DNA from: Paenibacillus sp. MMS20-IR301
GTDB lineage: Bacteria; Bacillota; Bacilli; Paenibacillales; Paenibacillaceae
Direction: 5' to 3'
Assembly: GCF_032302195.1 (NCBI RefSeq)
Contig: NZ_CP135275.1
Location: 2,852,001 to 2,916,000 of the forward strand
Length of the DNA: 64,000 bases
Part shown: piece after piece, positions 18,108 to 26,128 of the stretch
How the letters are laid out: each line of letters begins with the position of its first letter
Numbering within the stretch: position 1 is the stretch's first letter
Notes under the pieces: generated by a model
The model's database searches: none
The model's input: the letters and a program-made list of their open reading frames with translations, nothing else
What the model was told of the DNA's origin: nothing
Program-made: the position numbers and the translations under genes

Positions 18108-19316
18108 TCATCCCTTTCCCGCCTTCTGAGTTATCCAAGTGACAAGCCGTACAAAAAGGATAAGAATAAGAATTAATCCGATCATCGGTTTGAATGAGAT
18201 GCGGCTCTTAAGGGACAGCAGTTGAGCACGAAAAGTTCCTCTACGGAATGGTTCCTCAATATATCTGTAAGAGATAATAGACAACATAAGGATAACTGCA
18301 AGCTGTAGCAAAATTTGTGCAAACCCTGATTTTTCGTTAGCGCCATTCGTATTCATGAGAATAATTACAGGATAGTGCCAAATGTACAGGCTGTAGGAGT
18401 GTTTACCGATCCAGGCCAGCGGCCTGCTGCCCATTATTCCGCCAACCCGGCTGGCCGGATGCGCCAGCACTGCAATGACAACGGCCGAGATCACAGACAA
18501 GAACAGGAAGCCGGACGGATAAAGCGAATCATCGTATTCATTGGTTCGATAGATCAGCACTAGAAGTAGAATCAATCCCAATCCGCCCGTAAAATCCAGC
18601 ACAGATTGCCCGGCATTTGATATCTGTCTATTTAGTTTCCAGCTTGGCCAGACAACTGCTAAAGCTGCACCCATCAGAATGGCAAAGGCACGGGTATCTG
18701 TTCCGTAATAGACCCTGCTCGGGTCTGTTCCAGGTACATAAATAATAGCCATGACCGCTGCAGACGCAGAAATTAATAGCAGAAGATACAGCAGCAACTT
18801 GCCCCTGCGCGGTACCCATTTTAAACCAATACTTAAGGCGAGGGGCCAGATGATATAAAACTGTTCCTCGATCGACAGCGACCATAAATGCCCGATGGGT
18901 GATGCCGGACCGAAGCTCTCGAAGTAGGAGACCTTATGAAAAATCAGGTACCAGTTATTCATGTAGAAAACGGATGAAACTATATCCCCTTTTAGCGAAA
19001 ACAGCCTGGATGAATCCGTAAACAGAAGATACAGTACAACAGTTAACAGCATAAACCCCATTGCAGGCAGCAGCCTGCGGAATCTTCGTATCCAGAAATT
19101 CCGGAGAGACAGACTTTTATTCAGTCTCCACTCCAGAAGAATCTGATCCGTGATCAGGTATCCCGACAGTACAAAGAACACACCCACTCCCAATAATCCG
19201 CCCTGCGCCCACGGCAGGTTGAAATGATAGGCCATGACTGCGAGGACAGATATAGCCCTCAAACCGTCTATTCCCGGCATATAACGCTTCATAAGATGAT
19301 CCTGTTTCCCGTTCAT
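18108..19316 (-). CDS. Acyltransferase 3 (OatA/OafA-type) membrane protein
   Basis: A 402-residue protein with about ten membrane helices. It shows the AT3 signature GIDGLRAISVLAVMAYH near the N-terminus and LWSLSIEEQFYIIWP in the middle. AT3 proteins pass acetyl groups across the membrane to extracellular glycans. The family often carries an SGNH domain at the C-terminus. Here it ends after the last helix, and the SGNH domain is a separate gene 7 bp downstream. It is the first gene of the envelope cluster. Start M1 (19316) has AAGGA 9 nt upstream; M9 is a possible alternative. Confidence 0.9.
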   Translation of the reverse strand: MNGKQDHLMKRYMPGIDGLRAISVLAVMAYHFNLPWAQGGLLGVGVFFVLSGYLITDQILLEWRLNKSLSLRNFWIRRFRRLLPAMGFMLLTVVLYLLFTDSSRLFSLKGDIVSSVFYMNNWYLIFHKVSYFESFGPASPIGHLWSLSIEEQFYIIWPLALSIGLKWVPRRGKLLLYLLLLISASAAVMAIIYVPGTDPSRVYYGTDTRAFAILMGAALAVVWPSWKLNRQISNAGQSVLDFTGGLGLILLLVLIYRTNEYDDSLYPSGFLFLSVISAVVIAVLAHPASRVGGIMGSRPLAWIGKHSYSLYIWHYPVIILMNTNGANEKSGFAQILLQLAVILMLSIISYRYIEEPFRRGTFRAQLLSLKSRISFKPMIGLILILILFVRLVTWITQKAGKG

Positions 19317-19437
19317 TTCTGTTCATTCCTTGTTGTGTATTGGGCTTATCCTCTTTACTCACTATAAAGACAGGATGTCGCCAAAGTTTGATCAAGATGT
19401 AAACAAGTTGTCAACAAATTACGCTGTGGTCCGGACA

Positions 19438-19474
19438 CAAAAAAGCCGCATTACGGAAACCCGTAATACGGTTG
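19438..19474 (-). terminator. Rho-independent terminator after the lipoprotein gene
   Basis: Read on the minus strand, a stem (CCGTATTACGG / CCGTAATGCGG, one mismatch) is followed by TTTTTTG. It lies 21 bp past the stop of the 19495 gene. Confidence 0.8.
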
Positions 19475-19494
19475 TTTGATGTCAGAACCTCTGC

Positions 19495-20631
19495 CTATTT
19501 AAGTTCAATAATATACGACGGTCCTCTGGAGGAGTCGTTTTGTCCGGTAAATGGATTTGCATATGAACTGGCTCCCTGAAGCAGCAGCTTTGTATGATCC
19601 GTATTCCAAAACATTGCCGAAGGCACTAAACCATGATATACAGGCTCTTTGTACACCACATTTCTGCCCTGCATTCTGCCGACGTATACCGCCTCATCAT
19701 CCTGCTGGTAGTATGCAATAATTTTCTTGTCATCAGATAATTTATAAGCAGATATATTCTCAAGTATTACGGAAAGCTCGCTGTTTCGCTGGTCATATTC
19801 ATACAGCGTTCCATCCGGTCCAAGAAAGGTAAACTGATCATTACTAATCCATGTGCTCTGTTCCTCCACAGTTTCGCGTGTATACATAATCTTAATATCC
19901 GGATCAGTCATCCTTCCGAACATTAAAGCTGTTTTACCCGCCCGGCCGGCTTCAAACAAGGTGAACAATACACTATGCCCGTCATCTGAAACATTAATGC
20001 TGAGCAATGTATTCCCTTGTTCCATATCCTTTAACGGATACTGTCTGGAAGCATGGGTCTGCAGATCGTAGAGATATACGCTATTGTTATCACTGTCAGA
20101 GACATCCAGCACCAAATAACTCAGGAACCGGCTATTGCCGGACCAGGATATATCCTGCAGGTATTGCTGGCCGCTGCTGCTGAATGAAGCAACCTCTGTT
20201 TCCTTCCCGTCCTTTAAAGGAACCACTTTCAGGCTAGTCCCCGTATTGGAGCTGCTTATCTCAGCGGTGTATTTCCCGTCTGGAGACAACTCCAATTGAG
20301 CATTGTCTTTGACTGCTTTAATATTCTCACTTTGCTCATATGGGTAGGTTAACGTGATCAAGTTGAATGATTCTGACGTTCCTGCAGTCTTGAATGCACC
20401 GGTCAGCGAATCTGCCGCAGTCCAGCCCAGCCAGTAACCATCATTTGTGAATTTATCCGCTAACCGGTATATGGCTTTGACCTGAAATGAGTTTGAGCTC
20501 TGGGGAGCTTGCTCTGTTTCCCCTTCATCCGGGATAATTACAGTTTCACTGTGAACGCCCGCCCGGCAACCGGACAACAGCAGCAAGAGAAACAGAATTG
20601 CAGATACCCATCCTGTATATTTGCGAATCAT
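19495..20631 (-). CDS. Lipoprotein with WD40/TolB-like propeller pattern, coupled to a two-component system
   Basis: A 378-residue protein with a lipoprotein signal (lipobox LLSGC, Cys22). The body has repeating blocks such as LSPDGKYTA, WSGNSRFLSYL and VSDDGHSVLF, which suggest a beta-propeller of the TolB/WD40 type. The start overlaps the stop of the upstream sensor kinase by 4 bp (ATGA), so it is translationally coupled to it. An accessory sensing or output role for the kinase is inferred from this layout. I cannot name an orthologous family. Confidence 0.75.
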   Translation of the reverse strand: MIRKYTGWVSAILFLLLLLSGCRAGVHSETVIIPDEGETEQAPQSSNSFQVKAIYRLADKFTNDGYWLGWTAADSLTGAFKTAGTSESFNLITLTYPYEQSENIKAVKDNAQLELSPDGKYTAEISSSNTGTSLKVVPLKDGKETEVASFSSSGQQYLQDISWSGNSRFLSYLVLDVSDSDNNSVYLYDLQTHASRQYPLKDMEQGNTLLSINVSDDGHSVLFTLFEAGRAGKTALMFGRMTDPDIKIMYTRETVEEQSTWISNDQFTFLGPDGTLYEYDQRNSELSVILENISAYKLSDDKKIIAYYQQDDEAVYVGRMQGRNVVYKEPVYHGLVPSAMFWNTDHTKLLLQGASSYANPFTGQNDSSRGPSYIIELK

Positions 20632-22094
20632 TGGCTGTCTGCCTCCTCTGCCGCTATCATTCTCCCGAATTCTACAGTAACAAGAGTGCGGTTGTTATGG
20701 CTGGTGACGGAAATACTGCCTTCCAGCTCATCAACAATAGACTTGACAATGCTTAGACCAAGCCCCACGCTCCCTTGCTCGGGGTTCATGGCATGTGCCA
20801 GATAGAAAGGTTTGAACAGATTGGATAACTGTTCTTCACTGATAGCTTCACTCGGATTACCAATGACAAACCGGATGTTGCCGTCTGTATGAAATCCAGT
20901 TACTTTTATTTCCGAGAGCGGCCAGCTGTACTTAATGGCGTTATCGATCAGATTAATAAAAAGCTGGCGCATCCGGTCACTCTGGCCCATCATCCACAGG
21001 TCACTTTCGATTTCAATCCGGAGGTTTTTTTTATACCGCTGCGCCTTTATATCCATGGACTCACAGACATCCCGGAGAACAGCACCGGCATCTACCGCCT
21101 CAAGGCGGCCATTGTTCTTCACCTGACGGGAGACCTCAAGCAGCTTCAGCACCAGCGTATGCAGCCGCCTGCTTTCCTCAACGATGTGATTCATCCCTTT
21201 CTCAAAGAAAACCGGGTCCCGCTCGCCGTTCACTTTAATCAGCTCCGCGTATCCCAGAATTGAGGTTAAAGGAGTCTTCAGTTCATGCGTAATATTGTCA
21301 AAGAAGCGTTTTTCCTGCTGATGAAGCTCCTTGAGCTGGTCACGGTCTTTGCTGATCATGCTGATCTGTCTGCCAATCTGATCAATCATGTCATTATAAT
21401 TCTCTGCCAGCCGGCCGATCTCGTCCTTTCTTCTTAAGCGGATGCGGACATCCAGATTTCCGTTCCTGACCTGGGAAGAAGCATGGGCAAGCTTGCCGAG
21501 CGGAAGGGTGATATGTCTGGACAGAATGAATGAAAACAGAAAAGCAGCTGTAAATATTGCCAAAGTGATGTAGAGGGTTACATCGAGAATCCGGTCGCTC
21601 TGCTGGTAGAGCAGGCTGTAGTCCTTGAAATAACGCAAAATGCCCACTTTGGCTCCGTCTATAATCACCGGATAAGAAAACATAACCGAGGTCTGAGGCT
21701 CATGAGTCTGGATGCTGTAGGCCGTCTTTCCGGATAGCGCTTCCTGCAGATCATTGTGCTCCCGCTGCTGGAATACCGCTTTGTCTGATGCGTACAGCAG
21801 TTCACCGTTAACTGTATATATCCCCACGCTATTGCCTGTCGCATGCTTCAGGGTATTGCCTAATTCCTCGGCCATCTCACCGAAATACAATTCATTGCTG
21901 GAATAATGATTGATCAGGAACGCCTGCCGGACATACACATTACTGTTATTTTTCAGCCCTGTCAGCTCTGCAGTAATCAGATCCTGGTTATTGGTGCGGA
22001 TGAACGCTTGTACCGTCTGGCTCAGCACAACAAAAGAGATAACAAAAATAAACAGTAATCCGAGCAGAAACTTAAGGCTGATTCTACGTATCAT
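20628..22094 (-). CDS. Sensor histidine kinase, EnvZ/ResE-like with HAMP domain
   Basis: A 488-residue membrane kinase when started at 22094 (MIRRISLKF). This start has AGGTG 7 nt upstream and begins inside the end of the response-regulator gene (11-bp overlap). Domain order is membrane helix, extracellular sensor (about 35-165), second helix, HAMP (RRKDEIGRLAENYN), HisKA with NITHELKTPLTS, and HATPase with GLGLSIVKSIVDELEGS. It phosphorylates the OmpR-type regulator upstream. The signal is unknown. The downstream lipoprotein gene overlaps its stop and is a plausible sensory partner. Confidence 0.92.
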   Translation of the reverse strand: MIRRISLKFLLGLLFIFVISFVVLSQTVQAFIRTNNQDLITAELTGLKNNSNVYVRQAFLINHYSSNELYFGEMAEELGNTLKHATGNSVGIYTVNGELLYASDKAVFQQREHNDLQEALSGKTAYSIQTHEPQTSVMFSYPVIIDGAKVGILRYFKDYSLLYQQSDRILDVTLYITLAIFTAAFLFSFILSRHITLPLGKLAHASSQVRNGNLDVRIRLRRKDEIGRLAENYNDMIDQIGRQISMISKDRDQLKELHQQEKRFFDNITHELKTPLTSILGYAELIKVNGERDPVFFEKGMNHIVEESRRLHTLVLKLLEVSRQVKNNGRLEAVDAGAVLRDVCESMDIKAQRYKKNLRIEIESDLWMMGQSDRMRQLFINLIDNAIKYSWPLSEIKVTGFHTDGNIRFVIGNPSEAISEEQLSNLFKPFYLAHAMNPEQGSVGLGLSIVKSIVDELEGSISVTSHNNRTLVTVEFGRMIAAEEADSQ

Positions 22095-22794
22095 GCTGAG
22101 GCACCTGTTTTTTGAACTTGTATCCGATTCCGAACACCGTTGCAATATACTCCGGTGAATCCAGTTTTTTGCGGAGCCGCTGAATATGCGTATCTACCGT
22201 GCGGGTATCCCCTGCAAAATGATAGCCCCATACGCTGTCAAGCAGTTCGGACCGTGAAAAAGTCCTTCCCGGATTTCTTACCAGCATGATCAGCAAATCA
22301 TATTCCTTCGGGGTTAGTTCAACATCATGATTGTTTTTCCTTACAAGCCGTTCTTCAGCGACAATTTCGATATCCTGAAAGGTATAACTCTCTGCAGATG
22401 CGTCAGCTTTACGTCCGGTGCCGGCCTGCTCCACTCTGCGGAGAATGGTTCTGACCCGGGCAATCACTTCCCGCAGATCAAAGGGTTTGGTAATATAATC
22501 ATCCGCACCGAATTCAAGTCCCAGCACTTTATCCGTTATATCTGACTTGGCGGTAATCATAAGGATGGGAATTTTGTATCCGGCGGTTATCTTCTTGCAT
22601 ATTTCCAGCCCGCTCGTATCAGGAAGCATCCAGTCCAGCAGCAGCAGATCAGGCTGAAAGGACTGAATTTCCTGCATCCCCGAAGTGCCGTCTGCAGCAA
22701 TCCGTGTATGAAAACCCTCCATGGAAAGCCCGTATGACAGCAGATCCGCAATCGGAGCATCATCTTCAATGATCAGTATTTTTGCATTATTCAT
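22084..22794 (-). CDS. OmpR/PhoB-family response regulator
   Basis: A 236-residue regulator. The receiver has acidic residues IIEDD at 8-12, phospho-acceptor Asp54 in LLLDWMLP and the conserved lysine in ITKPFD. A C-terminal winged helix ends with TVFGIGYKF. The upstream in-frame ATG (22821) lacks a ribosome binding site, while the ATG at 22794 has GGAG 6 nt upstream, so the shorter form is preferred. It is first gene of the RR-kinase-lipoprotein operon and divergent from the chemotaxis receptor. Confidence 0.93.
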   Translation of the reverse strand: MNNAKILIIEDDAPIADLLSYGLSMEGFHTRIAADGTSGMQEIQSFQPDLLLLDWMLPDTSGLEICKKITAGYKIPILMITAKSDITDKVLGLEFGADDYITKPFDLREVIARVRTILRRVEQAGTGRKADASAESYTFQDIEIVAEERLVRKNNHDVELTPKEYDLLIMLVRNPGRTFSRSELLDSVWGYHFAGDTRTVDTHIQRLRKKLDSPEYIATVFGIGYKFKKQVPQHDT

Positions 22795-23028
22795 GTTTAT
22801 CTCCGTCTCATTAATACTCATATCATATAAACATTATTGATATGAATCTTATGTTAACAACTTGTGTACCAATAATCAATTTGCCGGTATATGAGCTCCA
22901 GCAAATCAAGGTACAGCCGTCATCATTAAATTTGTATAAATATAATTTAAATATCTACAATTCACGCAAATAGCTGTCGATATACAATTCATATGTATTT
23001 TTTACGAAGCAAATTGAGGAGTGGGAAG

Positions 23029-24765
23029 ATGGATTACAGACAAAGAAACCTTTTGGGGAGAATGAAGTTGACGATTCGCATGAAATTATTGATTGGGTTT
23101 CTGGTTGTGGCTGCACTGCTTGCCTTCGTAAGCACCTATGCCTTAAATCAGATCTATGTCATGACCGACACTTCAGAGGAAATCGATCAGAAGTGGATGC
23201 CGAGCGTCAGCTTGCTTGGCATGATGAATGGTGATGTCTCAGATGTGGAGCGTATCGCTCTTGCCGTCATCGTAGAGACCGATCAGAATGAAATCAAGAA
23301 GATGAATGAAGCTTTGGAGCAGCTCCTGGCCAAGATTGAGGAAGAGCGCAATCAGCTGATCACGCTCATTGCGGGCAGCGATGAAGCAACCGCAATGTAT
23401 GATACCTTTAGCGCCAATTATGATAGCTATCTGGAGAAAATGCCTGCATTTGTCGAATTAGGTTTAGCTAATAATTTCGGGGAAGCCAGCAGGCTGCATA
23501 CAGAGGCTTACCCCTTATGGTATACGGCCAATGATACCCTTGCCCAGTTGATTAACCTTGGCAGCAAACTATCAGGACAGGCTACAAGTGATTCATTGAC
23601 AGAAGCCAACCGTGCTTTTAGTATCATTCTGACCGTAACGATTATTTCCTTCCTGACCGCCTTGTTCATCGCCTTCTTTATTGCAGGCATCATCTCAAGA
23701 CCCATTCAGAAGATGAATGCGTCCGCACTGCTTATAGCAAACGGTGATTTAACCGGTGAGACGATCACGCTTAAAAACAAGGATGAGCTCGGCACACTGG
23801 CTGCCTCGTTCAATATCATGACCGGCAATTTGCGTGCGATGATCCAGTCCGTCTCCATGACCTCCGAGCAGGTAGCCGCTTCTTCGGAAGAATTGCTGGC
23901 AAGCGCTGAGCAAAACACGAAAGCATCCGAGCAAATCTCCGAAACGGTCGAGCAACTGTCTGCAGGCACTACGGATCAGGTGAACATGGTAAAAAATTCT
24001 TCACAGGCTATGAGTGAGATGGCTGCGGGTTCGGAACAGATCGCTCTCCTGGCCCAGAGCGTATCCGTCTCGGCTGTAGATGCGGCAAATCAGTCGGCTG
24101 AAGGCAATAAGGTTATCCAACAGGCAGTGGAACAAATGGGCTCCGTGCGTGCTTCTATCTCCTCACTGACAGAGCTGGTTACCGGGCTGGGGGAACGTTC
24201 TGCTGAGATTGGCAGCATTACCGGGGCAATCAATAATATCGCAAGTCAAACCAATCTGCTCGCATTGAATGCAGCTATCGAGGCTGCACGTGCAGGAGAA
24301 CATGGGCGGGGCTTCGCCGTTGTTGCCGGAGAGGTACGTAAACTGGCAGAGGAATCTTCTAAATCTGCGCAGAAAATTACGGATCTGGTACAGCTGATTC
24401 AGCAGGATACGAACCATGCAATACTGGCTGTGCAAGTGAACAGCAATGAAACCGAAGCCGGAATTGAGATTGTCACTGCAGCCGGACAAGCATTCGAGCA
24501 TATCTACGAAGTCGTGAACAAGGTCGCTGATGAAATTCAGGAAGTATCTGCCGGTTCAGAAGAAATGTCTGCCAGCACAGATGAAGTAGTCGGGTATATA
24601 AGCCAGATCTCCAATATTGCCGGGGAAGCCTCAGGCGGGGTCCACAATGTATCTGCTGCAACTGAGGAACAGCTCGCTTCCATGGAGGAGATCGCATCAT
24701 CAGCTGAATTCCTCTCCAAGATGGCCGAAGAATTGCAGGAACAGATCAATAAATTTAAAGTTTAG
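23029..24765 (+). CDS. Methyl-accepting chemotaxis protein
   Basis: A 578-residue transducer. Start 23029 is chosen because GAGGAG lies 7 nt upstream; the earlier ATG at 22993 has no such site. Order: membrane helix (about 14-36), four-helix-bundle extracellular ligand domain (about 37-195), second membrane helix (about 200-224), HAMP, and a long cytoplasmic coiled coil. The signalling hairpin tip ([20 protein letters not shown]) contacts CheA/CheW. It is monocistronic. Its 3' end lies about 100 bp from the left end of the transposon. Confidence 0.95.
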   Translation: MDYRQRNLLGRMKLTIRMKLLIGFLVVAALLAFVSTYALNQIYVMTDTSEEIDQKWMPSVSLLGMMNGDVSDVERIALAVIVETDQNEIKKMNEALEQLLAKIEEERNQLITLIAGSDEATAMYDTFSANYDSYLEKMPAFVELGLANNFGEASRLHTEAYPLWYTANDTLAQLINLGSKLSGQATSDSLTEANRAFSIILTVTIISFLTALFIAFFIAGIISRPIQKMNASALLIANGDLTGETITLKNKDELGTLAASFNIMTGNLRAMIQSVSMTSEQVAASSEELLASAEQNTKASEQISETVEQLSAGTTDQVNMVKNSSQAMSEMAAGSEQIALLAQSVSVSAVDAANQSAEGNKVIQQAVEQMGSVRASISSLTELVTGLGERSAEIGSITGAINNIASQTNLLALNAAIEAARAGEHGRGFAVVAGEVRKLAEESSKSAQKITDLVQLIQQDTNHAILAVQVNSNETEAGIEIVTAAGQAFEHIYEVVNKVADEIQEVSAGSEEMSASTDEVVGYISQISNIAGEASGGVHNVSAATEEQLASMEEIASSAEFLSKMAEELQEQINKFKV

Positions 24766-24862
24766 AGCTGCCAAAGATAACTTGTTAGTACATCCGGCTA
24801 TTCACCGGATGATACAGTGTAGTCAAAGCGTTACGATGGCGGTATGGCAGATTATAAACATT

Positions 24863-24868
24863 ATTTAT
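24863..24868 (+). repeat. Candidate target-site duplication, left copy
   Basis: ATTTAT here is repeated at 40643-40648 just outside the other terminal repeat. The context is AT-rich and Tn7-family duplications are usually 5 bp (TTTAT would fit), so this is tentative. Confidence 0.4.
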
Positions 24869-24873
24869 CAAAT

Positions 24874-24888
24874 AAAAGTCCCGATAAG
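24874..24888 (+). repeat. Left terminal inverted repeat of the Tn7-like element
   Basis: AAAAGTCCCGATAAG is perfectly repeated in inverse orientation at 40621-40635. Homology continues inward after an 11-nt length difference (TTATCCT.CA.AA.GTTTG.AAAA). The outermost few bases are not well matched, so the exact tip is not certain. Confidence 0.8.
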
Positions 24889-25167
24889 TGTTATCCTCCA
24901 CAATGTTTGAAAAATTCATTTGAATAAACCCTGTTATACCAAGGGGTATTTTCACAAAGGTTGTATCGGTATCTTCTTATAAATAGAAAATAGTTGAGAA
25001 ATTCTTTATAAAGTTTGCAAAAGGTTAATTTCTTCCTTAAGGTTTGAAAAAAGATTTGCCGATATCAGAAAGTTTGCAAAAGGTTATGCATCTGTGTCAC
25101 AAAATTTGAAAATGCTTTTTTGGTTTTGTTGAATGGAATGCTGATTAAAGTAAAAGATGGTAGCAAC

Positions 25168-25210
25168 ATATAAAAGTTCTGGCATCGAGTAGATGCCAGA
25201 ACTTTTATAT
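25168..25210. terminator. Strong hairpin terminator at the end of tnsC
   Basis: Perfect 19-bp arms (25168-25186 and 25192-25210) flank the 5-nt loop GAGTA. It overlaps the tnsC stop codon (25205-25207). A-rich and T-rich arm ends suit termination in both directions, insulating the module from the end. Confidence 0.85.
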
Positions 25211-26128
25211 CGCAAAATTTTCGATGAGAAACGGATTGATTTCCTTCGTTCCTTTCCCATTTTTCCATAGATGCGCATATCTTTCGAATGCGGCTGCAAA
25301 GTCAACCTTTTCAATACGTTCTGCATTTTTTTCAATTGCGTTTCTAGCAGCACGACGAATTAGCATCATTATTGAGTCCAGCACCCCATCCGAAGCATAA
25401 AATATCGCATCGCAAATATCTGGATCTGTCAGGTGGGACTGCCTATCGAATACATTGGATAACTGTTCTTCAATGTCTTGAAGAAAATCAATGTATTCAT
25501 TATCTCGTTTAAATGGCTTCAGCTCTTTTTGAACAGGCATTCTTCTGCCCAACTGCTCATTCACCTCCAACACCTCCGTCGACGTTGACAAGCCAAACAA
25601 AATAATAGGTACTCGCACGGTATTAAGAAACGATTTAAACCAATTGGAAACTGTTATCGCACCTCCGGGTTTCTCAGCGTCTAAAAAGTGCTGAAATTCG
25701 TCAGCCATGATCAACTGTATGTTATTTTTCTTAATGAGTTCCCCTAACCTATCTACTTTCTGACTAGGGGTGCCCCTTGAAAAATACCGGTCACCAATTT
25801 GTTTGAGCAATTTCTCCGTTACTGAAGTATACCTAGCTGGACTTGGAATTTCGACGGTGAGTATCGACTTGCTCTCCGCTTTACCCCAAATGGACTGTGT
25901 CATCTCCTTTCTTTGTTTATTGGCTAAATACGCCTCCATAAGTGTGGTTTTACCAGACCCTGGAGGTCCATAGATCAACATTGACAACGGTTGATTGACT
26001 CCCTGCCCTTCTAGATGGGTCTGTTCCATCAATTCAAGTATCTCGGTGAAGGCTGGATACATAACGCGGATACCATCCACATAACGAATTTTATCCTCAG
26101 CACTCATTACATCACTTGGTGCTTGCAT
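25205..26128 (-). CDS. tnsC: TnsC/TniB-type AAA+ transposition regulator
   Basis: A 307-residue ATPase. Walker A is GPPGSGKT at 54-61 and Walker B LIMADEFQ has Asp143-Glu144. The N-terminal TniB pattern (RVMYPAFTEILELMEQ) is present. It links target-selecting TniQ/TnsD to the transposase, as TnsC does in Tn7 and TniB in Tn5053. Its start overlaps the end of tnsB by 17 bp, indicating coupling. It is the last gene of the tniQ-tnsB-tnsC transcription unit, ending in a strong hairpin. Confidence 0.93.
   Translation of the reverse strand: MQAPSDVMSAEDKIRYVDGIRVMYPAFTEILELMEQTHLEGQGVNQPLSMLIYGPPGSGKTTLMEAYLANKQRKEMTQSIWGKAESKSILTVEIPSPARYTSVTEKLLKQIGDRYFSRGTPSQKVDRLGELIKKNNIQLIMADEFQHFLDAEKPGGAITVSNWFKSFLNTVRVPIILFGLSTSTEVLEVNEQLGRRMPVQKELKPFKRDNEYIDFLQDIEEQLSNVFDRQSHLTDPDICDAIFYASDGVLDSIMMLIRRAARNAIEKNAERIEKVDFAAAFERYAHLWKNGKGTKEINPFLIENFAI

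Larger units (their letters stand above)
24766..25167. other. Left end region of the Tn7-like element with TnsB-type repeats
   Basis: No gene is present. The first 100 bp is host DNA with a CATCCGG/CCGGATG hairpin (24791-24811). The element begins at about 24869-24874. Inside it are copies of a GTTTG(A/C)AAA motif in the same orientation at 24902, 25011, 25039, 25070 and 25101. The copies at 25011-25026 and 25070-25085 share 16 identical bases (AAGTTTGCAAAAGGTT). Such spaced end repeats are what TnsB binds in Tn7-like elements. Confidence 0.75.

Noticed and set aside
24791..24811. Hairpin after the chemotaxis gene as a rho-independent terminator
   Set aside because: The 7-bp arms CATCCGG/CCGGATG are not followed by a T-run, so it was mentioned but not listed as a terminator.
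25011..25114. Short regularly recurring repeats that could suggest a CRISPR array
   Set aside because: Units are too short and spacing is irregular. No cas gene is present. They match the expected TnsB-site layout of a Tn7-like end.
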